The position numbers and the translations under genes were made by a program. Shown piece after piece: positions 16,340 to 23,400 of a DNA stretch of 36,758 nucleotides (its first letter is position 1; every line of letters starts with the position of its first letter). The notes beneath the pieces were generated by a model. That model searched no databases and was not told the DNA's origin. It saw only the letters and a list, made by a program, of their open reading frames with translations. This DNA is from a virus. Location of the stretch: positions 1-36,758 of the IMG/VR virus record IMGVR_UViG_3300046517_001183; one strand, 5' to 3'.

Positions 16340-17389
16340 TTAGGTTTCAAACTTATATGCAATCCAATTAATTACATCCGAAGCTGCTCCAGCAGGAGAT
16401 TGTGCGCCCCCGGACAAGAAAATATATGGAGTAAACTGCCCAGTGTGGAAAGGAGTCTTTTGGAACTCATATCCAGTTTGAACTAGAGTGTTTGGGTTGA
16501 AAGTTGTTGCAGATCCAGCAGGCGCTAATGTTGCAAACAATGCGGCTGTAGGGCTACTTGTTGTTAAAGGGAAAGTGAAAGTTGTGAATGCAGAGGAGTC
16601 AATATCAACTGTTACGTTATATGCTCCAATAGGATCAGATGCTGACACTGCATTTACTGCTACAATAGTTCCTGTAAGTTGATTCATTTGCGTCATTCCA
16701 AATGAAGAAGGAACGCTAAAGTGAATTTTATTTCCAACAACATAGAATGGAGCTGGATCAACAGATGTTGAAACAACCGCTTGAGATGCTTTAGAAATGT
16801 TAGTGATATACAAGAATTCAGGATCGACCGCTGCATGAGTAGATACTCTTCTTGTAAATCCGGCTGTTGCAGCTGCAAGTCCGTTTGCCGCCGTGTTAGC
16901 AAGACCTAATAGAGTATATCCAGAACCAGAAACGCTAGAAATTTGAAATACCATTCCGCCAATTGTTAGATCACCGGTAGTACTATAAATTCTAATGAAA
17001 TCACCATTTGAATATGTATTCGTTTGAGAAACAACTGCTGGATCTGCTGCTGTAATACCAGTGATCGCATTAGCTGCTTGAGGTTCTACAACAGGTGAAG
17101 TAGTCACATATGTGAATCCATTAGAAGCTGTAGAAGTAGCGAAAGTATCCAAGTTTAATACGCTTGTATTCGCCGATTTTTTCCAGCGCAGGCCATCATT
17201 AGCAGCCGTTTGACCAGCTCCAAATTTAGGACCATACCATTCTGATCTTACTACTACTGGAGTAGCTGGAGCGAGTGGAAGCTGAGTGATATTTGTAGCG
17301 ACAAAATAATCTGCTGAAGAGGGAAGATTAATTTTAACCCCTGCTCCAGTAGAAGTAAATGAATCGCCTGTAATGATTGTAAAAGGCAT
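16340..17389 (-). CDS. Putative capsid decoration/structural protein, 349 aa
   Basis: Located 9 nt downstream of the major capsid gene. Composition is beta-rich with many Ala, Thr and Ser. The first ~45 residues (MPFTIITGDSFTSTGAGVKI) resemble the beginning of virion surface proteins. Residues ~215-300 carry a domain repeated in the next gene (IHFSVPSSFGMTQMNQLTGT and a late TLAPAGS), and the C-terminus ends with SDVINWIAYKFET. Proteins of this size next to N4-gp56-type capsid genes are often virion structural. Decoration is an inference from place and abundance-type codon content. Confidence 0.55.
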   Translation of the reverse strand: MPFTIITGDSFTSTGAGVKINLPSSADYFVATNITQLPLAPATPVVVRSEWYGPKFGAGQTAANDGLRWKKSANTSVLNLDTFATSTASNGFTYVTTSPVVEPQAANAITGITAADPAVVSQTNTYSNGDFIRIYSTTGDLTIGGMVFQISSVSGSGYTLLGLANTAANGLAAATAGFTRRVSTHAAVDPEFLYITNISKASQAVVSTSVDPAPFYVVGNKIHFSVPSSFGMTQMNQLTGTIVAVNAVSASDPIGAYNVTVDIDSSAFTTFTFPLTTSSPTAALFATLAPAGSATTFNPNTLVQTGYEFQKTPFHTGQFTPYIFLSGGAQSPAGAASDVINWIAYKFET

Positions 17390-17398
17390 GATTTACTC

Positions 17399-18355
17399 CT
17401 ATAGTCTTTGTGTTACGTTAAGGCCTGAGATCCAGTTTTGGTTTGTGATCGCACGTGCGATGGCAAACTTAGCATATAACTGGCTGTTTTGTGCAACAGA
17501 AGATACAACATATGGAGGGCGATAACCCAAGATAGCGGTATAATTATTTTGCTCAATTTTTGCGGCAGCTTCTAGACCATACATCGGTATAGTATAAACA
17601 GTCGCACCGCGTAATGAAGCCCCTGGAATTTTGTTCGCTTTGCTAGAAACAAAGAATCTGAATCTAGAAATAGAGCAATATTCTTCTGGGCGTAAACCTT
17701 CTTGTGTTGGATATGCTGATTTTAGCAATACACCCTGTACGTTTTGAAGGTCGGGAGTAATATCAGTAGAAGCAAGAGCAATGAAAGCATCACGAACTCC
17801 AGCTGTACCGAAATTCCGTCCAGCATCTACGCTTTCAAGCATTGTTCTAGCATCATTACCCAATAAAATTCTTTCTATATTGTTTACATCGTTGCGAGTG
17901 ATTTCCGAAGGCTGGTCCCCGTTAACACCTCCTGTAGCGTTGATGTAACTCACTGAGCTAGCGTATAGATCTCTCATTAGAAGATCTTCTTTTTCACGAA
18001 GCCACTGCCCGCAAAGAGCCGTAAATTTCGTTAAGACCTTATCGTTCTCATAGAGAGTGACCTGCTCATTGATAACAACTGTTTTAGCGTAGATTTCCAT
18101 TGTTGCATCTACATCAGTACGAACGACAACTTCTGGAGCTGGATCAATACCAGAACCATCAAGTTGACCGCCGTCTGTACTTAATCTTTCGTATCTTGAC
18201 ATACGAGTAGTTTTACCAATGTTTGACTCTGCATAGTGAAGGTCTGCGCCGAAACTATGAATAAGGTTAAACATTGGCGTGGACAATAGGTCTTCCGAGA
18301 ACTGTAATGGAAGTTCCGGAGCCATATTGTTAATATTGGTTATTCCCTGTGCCAT
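17399..18355 (-). CDS. Major capsid protein, N4-gp56 family
   Basis: The 318-aa protein starts MAQGITNINNMAPELPLQFS and shows the hallmarks of the N4-gp56 family of HK97-fold capsid proteins: an early 'F...LL.......' helix, GADLHYAESNIGKTTRMSRY with the basic E-loop region, VTLYENDKVLTKFTALCGQW and a conserved PEEYCSISRFRFFVSSKANK segment. Length is typical for compact members of the family. It follows the scaffold candidate and DUF551 genes and is separated from them by a structured 133-nt leader with a possible promoter of its own. It will form the icosahedral shell. Confidence 0.85.
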   Translation of the reverse strand: MAQGITNINNMAPELPLQFSEDLLSTPMFNLIHSFGADLHYAESNIGKTTRMSRYERLSTDGGQLDGSGIDPAPEVVVRTDVDATMEIYAKTVVINEQVTLYENDKVLTKFTALCGQWLREKEDLLMRDLYASSVSYINATGGVNGDQPSEITRNDVNNIERILLGNDARTMLESVDAGRNFGTAGVRDAFIALASTDITPDLQNVQGVLLKSAYPTQEGLRPEEYCSISRFRFFVSSKANKIPGASLRGATVYTIPMYGLEAAAKIEQNNYTAILGYRPPYVVSSVAQNSQLYAKFAIARAITNQNWISGLNVTQRL

Positions 18356-18383
18356 ATTGGTTACCTGTAGGTGGTTAAATTAT

Positions 18384-18453
18384 GTTTCGTTTTGGCGAAA
18401 AACAATTACAGCCACGGTGGCGAACCGGATACGGCCAGGGCTAGCGAAGCCTG
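18384..18453 (-). promoter_or_regulatory. Structured leader upstream of the major capsid gene
   Basis: Within 70 bases there are four small GC-rich inverted repeats: TTTCG/CGAAA (about 18385-18400), GCCAC-G-GTGGC (18411-18421), CCG-4-CGG (18425-18434), and CAGGGCT-AGCGA-AGCCTG with one bulge (18436-18453). The surrounding genome is AT-rich. The element lies in the untranslated leader of the most abundant virion mRNA and may stabilise it or control translation. No known riboswitch or tRNA pattern was recognised. Confidence 0.5.
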
Positions 18454-18468
18454 AAGTCAGCTAAGATC

Positions 18469-18497
18469 AGATTATGACATTAAATATTTTATTGCAA
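18469..18497 (-). promoter_or_regulatory. Possible promoter of the major capsid gene
   Basis: TTGCAA (18492-18497) and TAATCT (18469-18474) on the minus strand are 17 bp apart, just inside the end of the DUF551 gene. Both hexamers deviate from consensus. It would place the transcription start directly before the structured leader. Confidence 0.4.
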
Positions 18498-18716
18498 CGT
18501 TGATTTTTCCTCTTCACGCCATTTGACTACATCAAACATAGGCTCACCAGTTTCAGAGTTTGCCCAATGGTGAGGTTTGTGCCCATAAAATATAAGCCAA
18601 TTATTTTTATCGCTATAAAAATGAGCTTTTGTTATATCCCCATTAGCGGTTTGCACAGTAACTCTTCCGGCAGCGAATCTTTTTGGAAGTCGATCTTTAA
18701 CATCTACCCAGCTCAT
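18489..18716 (-). CDS. DUF551-like protein, 75 aa
   Basis: Begins MSWVDVKDRLPKRFAAGRVT, the W[IV].V.DRLP opening of DUF551, followed by a central 'A.FY.....W' and an ending HHWANSETGEPMFDVVKWRE. DUF551 proteins are small, frequent in phages and of unknown function. Its ATG overlaps the TAA of the scaffold candidate by one base, so it is coupled to that gene and lies inside the capsid cluster, an unusual location. A second DUF551-like gene occurs at 33061-33276. Confidence 0.65.
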   Translation of the reverse strand: MSWVDVKDRLPKRFAAGRVTVQTANGDITKAHFYSDKNNWLIFYGHKPHHWANSETGEPMFDVVKWREEEKSTLQ

Positions 18717-19432
18717 TAAACCATTTTCCTCGCTTTAACCATGCGCTCCCAATTTGCTGCTTTTTTTGCATCATCTAAGTAGTTCGGCGCACTATCTCCA
18801 GTCTGTGTAATACCCGGAATAGACATCGACTGAGGTTTGTTTAGGTTCTGATCGATGCGCTTTTCATCTTTCTTAGAGTTTGGGTTAGGTACTAGTTTTT
18901 TAATAGCTGTGTAGACGGAAGCCCATTTATCGAAGGAGTCTGGCATATATTGAAATGCTTTGGCTATTTCTGGATGATGGAATTCCATATAATCGAGGTT
19001 CTCTTGATTGCAAACGCTTCCAAAATCATTAAAAGTTTGATTTAGTTTCTGAGGAAGATCTTTCATTTCTTGTTTCATTCGCTCTTCTTTTTGTCTAGCA
19101 TCGCGCGCCTGGAGGATATTCTCGAGCTTTCTTTCTAGAAGTTTGTCTTCATTTTCTTCTTCATATTGGTTTTCATAATGTGTTTGCATTGAACTTGGCT
19201 TATTAAGCACTGAGTCAAGGGCCGCCTTGAGAGCTTCGGCTTCGGTGGCGGCTTTAGCTGCTCTTTCTTCAGCCTCTTTTCTTCTTGCTTCAGATTCCGC
19301 GCGATCTTGTCTGAATTTGCGCCAATTTATCTGCTCTGCGGTTTCCTCTTGTGGCACGGCTTCTGTTTTTTCTGGCTCAACTTGTGTTTTTTCTGCTACA
19401 TTTGTATTTTCAATAACTTTTTCTTCTGACAT
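18716..19432 (-). CDS. Putative capsid scaffolding protein, 238 aa
   Basis: Starting at the ATG 19430-19432 the protein opens MSEEKVIENTNVAEKTQVEP, is acidic and Gln/Glu-rich, has a coiled-coil region at about residues 40-140 (RAESEARRKEAEERAAKAAT) and a basic C-terminus ending ANWERMVKARKMV. Acidic coiled-coil proteins with a basic helix at the end, placed just before the major capsid gene, are the usual scaffold of P22-like and N4-gp56 phages. A longer in-frame extension upstream is antisense to the 19442 gene and lacks a ribosome site, so I reject it. Confidence 0.7.
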   Translation of the reverse strand: MSEEKVIENTNVAEKTQVEPEKTEAVPQEETAEQINWRKFRQDRAESEARRKEAEERAAKAATEAEALKAALDSVLNKPSSMQTHYENQYEEENEDKLLERKLENILQARDARQKEERMKQEMKDLPQKLNQTFNDFGSVCNQENLDYMEFHHPEIAKAFQYMPDSFDKWASVYTAIKKLVPNPNSKKDEKRIDQNLNKPQSMSIPGITQTGDSAPNYLDDAKKAANWERMVKARKMV

Positions 19433-19441
19433 AGGTTCCTC

Positions 19442-19762
19442 ATGAATGATGATATTAAAGACTCTGAAACTGTTAAATTTGATGATACAACACTCCAAGA
19501 GGAAGTGCAAAAGTATTTTACTTCTAAACGCTTTAACGAAGATTTATTTCATTATCGTGATTTAATGAGCGTGATTCAAACTGACGTGCCATTGAGTGCT
19601 ATATGTCTGCCAAAAAAGTTAGAAAACATGCTAATTAAACAAGGGTTCAATCGCATCAGTGATTTTAGGGGGATTAATCTTGCTGAAATCGAAGGCCTCG
19701 GTAATACCTGGAGGCATCTCCTTTGCGCCCGCCTGGATGAGTTCTTCACGGTGGGTATTTAG
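19442..19762 (+). CDS. RNA polymerase alpha-CTD-like protein, 106 aa, antisense in capsid operon
   Basis: Residues ~50-101 (PLSAICLPKKLENMLIKQGF, RISDFRGINLAEIEGLGNTW, RHLLCARLDEFF) follow the helix-hairpin-helix pattern of the C-terminal domain of the RNA polymerase alpha subunit: 'L....LKxxgI.tI.DL....L..I.GLG.k....I...L'. Residues 1-48 are an acidic helical segment. It begins 9 bp from the divergent scaffold gene and its last 132 bases overlap the 3' end of the 19631-20263 gene on the opposite strand. The ribosome site is weak (TAGG). If expressed it could mimic the promoter-contacting domain of host polymerase and steer transcription; other HhH DNA-binding roles are possible. Whole setting suggests regulation by antisense too. 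Confidence 0.6.
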   Translation: MNDDIKDSETVKFDDTTLQEEVQKYFTSKRFNEDLFHYRDLMSVIQTDVPLSAICLPKKLENMLIKQGFNRISDFRGINLAEIEGLGNTWRHLLCARLDEFFTVGI

Positions 19763-20263
19763 ATATTCTATTTCTGAAAGCATATTTATTTCATGCTGCT
19801 TTCGTATGAATTCCCAAAACTTGCCATCATAGAAAGCTTCAGCCCATTCTTTCATAGTCTGATATTGTTTAGGAACATTTACGGTTTGATATAAACGCTC
19901 CATAGTCCAGGCTTGAGGGTTACCGGAGAAAGCGGCAGGCAGTATCCATAACCGTTTAGTGAAAGCAGCCAAGGTCTTATTATAAAGGAATACTGCCTGC
20001 TCCGGGCGAGGAGAGGGAAGGTAAAGCATTGCGAAAAACTTTCTTCGCATGATCCCTTTGATTAAGGGGTCAGAAGTGATAACAAATCCAACACAAAATT
20101 CATCTTCATCGAAGATTTTACTGTGATGTATTGCGCATTCATATAGATTCTTTTCGATAGAGCCATCATCGGCAAGATGTTGTCCTATTTCACGAGCATT
20201 ATATTTAGTCTGGTCGGAGGCTGCCTCGAGTGTAAGCGCCCCCGCCGTCTTTCTTTTTTTCAT
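19631..20263 (-). CDS. Conserved-looking phage protein, 210 aa
   Basis: The start at 20263 overlaps the preceding stop (TGATG). The protein is mixed alpha/beta with FCVGFVITSDPLIKGIMRRK, FFAMLYLPSPRPEQAVFLYN and an aromatic-rich WEFIRKQHEINMLSEIEYLN region, ending in a Pro/Ile-rich tail (INPPKITDAIEPLFN). It lies between the portal-side small genes and the scaffold, in the main late operon. I do not recognise a family; a capsid-maturation or packaging-related role is possible from its place. Its last 44 codons are antisense to the alpha-CTD-like gene. Confidence 0.6.
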   Translation of the reverse strand: MKKRKTAGALTLEAASDQTKYNAREIGQHLADDGSIEKNLYECAIHHSKIFDEDEFCVGFVITSDPLIKGIMRRKFFAMLYLPSPRPEQAVFLYNKTLAAFTKRLWILPAAFSGNPQAWTMERLYQTVNVPKQYQTMKEWAEAFYDGKFWEFIRKQHEINMLSEIEYLNTHREELIQAGAKEMPPGITEAFDFSKINPPKITDAIEPLFN

Positions 20264-20478
20264 CAATGATCTGTCGAATTAACTTTATTATGCATTGTTG
20301 GACGATCTTTAGCACATTTAGGATCAAAAGCATGTAAAGGATCGGGCTTCTGGTCCCCTTTTGACACGCTATATCTTATTTCCCAATGTTTTTTAGGCGT
20401 TGAAGATCCCTTTCCTGGAACTGAAGCGTCAGGTCCATGATTATCATGATGCTTTTGATAGCTTGGGCTTTTAGACAT
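20263..20478 (-). CDS. Small KKHWE-motif protein, 71 aa
   Basis: Hydrophilic, His/Lys/Pro-rich protein with little predicted structure (MSKSPSYQKHHDNHGPDASV). It contains PKKHWEIRYSVSK, which aligns with PKEHWEVDHNVLE in the next gene upstream; the two are probably diverged duplicates. Coupled by overlap to the following 210-aa gene. Function unknown. Confidence 0.55.
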   Translation of the reverse strand: MSKSPSYQKHHDNHGPDASVPGKGSSTPKKHWEIRYSVSKGDQKPDPLHAFDPKCAKDRPTMHNKVNSTDH

Positions 20479-20479
20479 A

Positions 20480-20665
20480 TTAGTACTTCATTCTATGGGT
20501 TTCAACATATTTGACTAATTCATTGTTAGCTTTTGTAAGCTCTTCAGGATTGTCCATTGAATCTTTGCCAGCATATTTAGCTTTGCAAACTTCTAGAACA
20601 TTATGATCCACTTCCCAATGTTCTTTAGGCATGTGAACGGATTTCATTCCTTTTTCTTTTTTCAT
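20480..20665 (-). CDS. Small KEHWE-motif protein, 61 aa
   Basis: I start it at the ATG 20663-20665 because GGAG lies seven bases upstream; a TTG four bases further is also possible. The product is charged and helical (NPEELTKANNELVKYVETHR) after the motif MPKEHWEVDHNVLE, shared with the neighbouring 71-aa protein and, as MAKEHWIKNAIKKPG, with the protein at 36392-36571. Located directly after the portal gene. No function is known to me. Confidence 0.55.
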   Translation of the reverse strand: MKKEKGMKSVHMPKEHWEVDHNVLEVCKAKYAGKDSMDNPEELTKANNELVKYVETHRMKY

Positions 20666-20667
20666 TT

Positions 20668-22698
20668 TCAAACTCCTGTTTGACTTGGTTGATTTTCTAA
20701 ACGACTAGCTTCTTTTCGCTGTTGTGCGAAGTCAAAAGCTTTTTTAATTTGATTGAATTGCACATCTTCCATTTCCATCGCAAGTTTAACGAGATTGTAG
20801 TCAGATTCGATTTCTTTATGTTCTGATGTTGCATGGATTTCTTCTACCCTGGCCATTTTCTCTTGTGCCGAAGCCATTAATTCTTGTTCTCGTGCTAGAT
20901 CTGCTCTAGACTTGGCATATTCTACCATCATTTTAGATTGATCTTTCTGCGCTTCGGATTGAGCTTGTGCTTGCTGTTGCTGCATTTGTTGTTGTTGTTC
21001 TTCTTCCATATTAGCAATGACTTGCTTTTTGTTGGTAATGAATGCAGCGCCGAGAATATCTTTGTTTGAGATAGGAAGTCCGATCTCTTTGAAGTAAAGA
21101 AGCTGTTGAAGCTCTGTTTGTCTCTGTGTTGCTGAGTAATTACCTTCTTCAACTTGAACAGAATACTTCAAGGATTTCGACGAGAAGAAACCGGGAGACG
21201 GTTCCCGGCCAAGAATCTGTGCAACTTTTCCTTTGCTAAAGTTTTTACGGATAGCTTCTAATCTTATTTTGCCGTAGATTCTTTGTGTATAGTCTGATTT
21301 ATCAAAAATAGTTTGAAGTGTTGTAAGGCCCGCTCCTTGGCGAAGCATGGAGAGGATGCCCGCTTTATCATCTGTTGCAGAACCTAGCAATTCTTCGTTG
21401 ACTCCACTAATCTTCATGATATCTTCTGACAAGATACGAGATAACTCCAACATAGACATTGGGATATCAGGCGCTGTTATCCGTTGAATTTCATTGGGAA
21501 GGCGTCCTGCTTTAAGTGGCACAAGGAACCCTTGTCCTGACTGTCTGAAAGCTTTAGGATCAACAACAGCATCAATTGGATAGATCCAGCCTGAATTGAT
21601 CTGAGACTGAAGTATATCCATCTCAATCACTTTGCGCATGTTATAGCAGTATTGCACATCACGTAATGCTCTGACTACACCCTGAATTCTCCATTGATAG
21701 GATTGAATATCAGGTTCATGGTAGCAAAGGTGCGGTGCGAATGGATACATGTCGATATTAAGAAGGTTAGGGCCGTGATAGACAACCTTATTTCCAATCA
21801 ATATACCAAGTTTTACAGTTGGTATCTCCATGTCCTTAACTTTAAGCCAAGGCTGCATACGTAACACTTGCTCTAATTCGTCCTCTATTTCTTCCTCTTG
21901 ATCTTCTTCCCATTCCATGCTTTCGCCTGTCTTTGGATCGATGATCATTTTAGCTGTACGTGTTGTTCTATAGTAAAATTCATCAAAGGCAAATAGTCTA
22001 TTTGTATCGAGATTGATTAACTCTGCCTGAAGAGGAAATCTACCATCTTTTGCTCCCGATGGAGAGAGTTTATCAATGAATTCACTTTTGCCCGGTAGTA
22101 AAGCTTTGGCCGCGTTTTTATTCACCCAACGACGGCGCCAAATGAATCCACAATCTGTAAGATCCATCTTGCGGAAATAGGGATCAATTAGAATGTTATT
22201 ATAGCTTACTTGATCAGTGAAAAGATCGCCGGATACAGGATCGAGTGTATAATCCGGGTACATATGTAACATGTTAAGTCCAACATCAACACCACCGGCA
22301 AAAGACTGACTAAAATACTCTTGGAAACCATCACGATTTTCACACCACTTCAAAACTGAATTATAATCATCACAGAGTGCATCCTCTTGATGCAGTGGCA
22401 TTGTGATAGTCGACTTGCGATTACGCCTCTGGAAGCCTTCTATCATGTTTGTTTGACGTCGGATGAGATTAAAGAAGAATCTCCGTGATTGGAAATATTG
22501 GTTATCTCCGTAAATCATAGACCAAAGAGATTGGTCTCCAGCTTTAAACCTTTTATCTATACTTCCTTGCTGCCAAAAAGCGGCATTAGCAGGATATGAT
22601 GACGTATAATAATGAGCCATCATCTGCTTAAGATTCTTAGAGTCAACATCCGTATCTTCTACGTAGAACCCACTACCTTCGCTGTCGTATGAACCCAT
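20668..22698 (-). CDS. Portal protein, P22-like
   Basis: At 676 aa it has the size of P22 gp1-type portals. Recognisable parts are an N-terminal 'YY.......W' region, RRFFFNLIRRQTNMIEGFQR, the clip/stem portion YQWRIQGVVRALRDVQYCYN and IMKISGVNEELLGSATDDKA, and a C-terminal barrel helix that is Gln- and Glu-rich (about residues 565-650; EEEQQQQMQQQQAQAQSEAQ). Twelve copies form the vertex through which DNA enters and leaves. It follows terminase, from which it is separated by an HNH endonuclease cassette. Confidence 0.85.
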   Translation of the reverse strand: MGSYDSEGSGFYVEDTDVDSKNLKQMMAHYYTSSYPANAAFWQQGSIDKRFKAGDQSLWSMIYGDNQYFQSRRFFFNLIRRQTNMIEGFQRRNRKSTITMPLHQEDALCDDYNSVLKWCENRDGFQEYFSQSFAGGVDVGLNMLHMYPDYTLDPVSGDLFTDQVSYNNILIDPYFRKMDLTDCGFIWRRRWVNKNAAKALLPGKSEFIDKLSPSGAKDGRFPLQAELINLDTNRLFAFDEFYYRTTRTAKMIIDPKTGESMEWEEDQEEEIEDELEQVLRMQPWLKVKDMEIPTVKLGILIGNKVVYHGPNLLNIDMYPFAPHLCYHEPDIQSYQWRIQGVVRALRDVQYCYNMRKVIEMDILQSQINSGWIYPIDAVVDPKAFRQSGQGFLVPLKAGRLPNEIQRITAPDIPMSMLELSRILSEDIMKISGVNEELLGSATDDKAGILSMLRQGAGLTTLQTIFDKSDYTQRIYGKIRLEAIRKNFSKGKVAQILGREPSPGFFSSKSLKYSVQVEEGNYSATQRQTELQQLLYFKEIGLPISNKDILGAAFITNKKQVIANMEEEQQQQMQQQQAQAQSEAQKDQSKMMVEYAKSRADLAREQELMASAQEKMARVEEIHATSEHKEIESDYNLVKLAMEMEDVQFNQIKKAFDFAQQRKEASRLENQPSQTGV

Positions 22699-22743
22699 GC
22701 TATACCTAAAGATTTTACTTTTCTTATAGCATAAAGTTTTATT

Positions 22744-23343
22744 TTACGACAAAGAAATATCTTTGGTCACGGTGTACCCATATGACTCAATAAATTCTTT
22801 CGCCCAAGCAATCTTATCCTCTACTCTTTGGCCAGCAGGTTGTCCTTTGTGCCACAATTCAAGATTTTCAATCCGATTGTCATTTCTAATTCCATTTTTA
22901 TGGTGAACAGATTCATCTTTTCGTATAGATCTTCCAAGATGCTGGCTCATTACATATGTATGTTCTGCGATTCTTCCTGTTTTACTTGTACAGTTCGGAT
23001 GGCCTAATTTAGTCATTTGGAAATATCCATTTTTATCAAGATGACCATCCCCATTTTTCCTTTTCATCAAAGGGGCTTCGGGATCTTGACCCCTGCATTT
23101 TCTTCTAGATTTAAATTTAGCTATCCGTTTTTTTTCCTTGTAAATAGGATCTCTACCCTCTAACATCTTAATATAACATGTTTTACACAATCTGTGAGTT
23201 TTATTAGCTATATAAACATTTGTTCTTTTACAAGAAGAACAATTTATTCCTAAAGTTTTTTCGAATCTTTTTTTTTCCGCACATGTATGACAAAAATATC
23301 CGGGATAATTAAATTCTTTGAAACAATGTTTGCATGATTTCAC
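22744..23343 (-). CDS. HNH homing endonuclease, 199 aa
   Basis: I use the GTG at 23343 (VKSCKHCFKEFNYPGYFCHT) because GAGG precedes it at the proper distance; the longer frame starts inside the operator palindrome. Four zinc-type Cys pairs fill the first ~65 residues. Residues ~130-175 carry the HNH core: RIAEHTYVMSQHLGRSIRKD, ESVHHKNGIRNDNRIENLEL, W. This subclass is different from the 11147-11773 enzyme. The cassette lies between large terminase and portal, both apparently intact, and has its own promoter and a palindrome over the start site. Confidence 0.85.
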   Translation of the reverse strand: MKSCKHCFKEFNYPGYFCHTCAEKKRFEKTLGINCSSCKRTNVYIANKTHRLCKTCYIKMLEGRDPIYKEKKRIAKFKSRRKCRGQDPEAPLMKRKNGDGHLDKNGYFQMTKLGHPNCTSKTGRIAEHTYVMSQHLGRSIRKDESVHHKNGIRNDNRIENLELWHKGQPAGQRVEDKIAWAKEFIESYGYTVTKDISLS

Positions 23344-23354
23344 ATAAACCTCAC

Positions 23355-23370
23355 TGTATACAAGTATACA
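23355..23370. promoter_or_regulatory. Operator-like palindrome at the HNH start site
   Basis: TGTATAC-AA-GTATACA is a perfect 7-bp inverted repeat with a 2-bp centre. It lies just downstream of the -10 box, covering the expected transcription start, which is a typical repressor position. It suggests autoregulation of the endonuclease or control by the host or phage. Confidence 0.6.
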
Positions 23371-23371
23371 C

Positions 23372-23400
23372 ATTATACATACACTCCAAGTTGAAGTCTA
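23372..23400 (-). promoter_or_regulatory. Promoter of the second HNH gene
   Basis: On the minus strand TAGACT (23395-23400) and a perfect TATAAT (23372-23377) are 17 bp apart. The -35 overlaps the stop codon of the large terminase gene. Confidence 0.6.
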
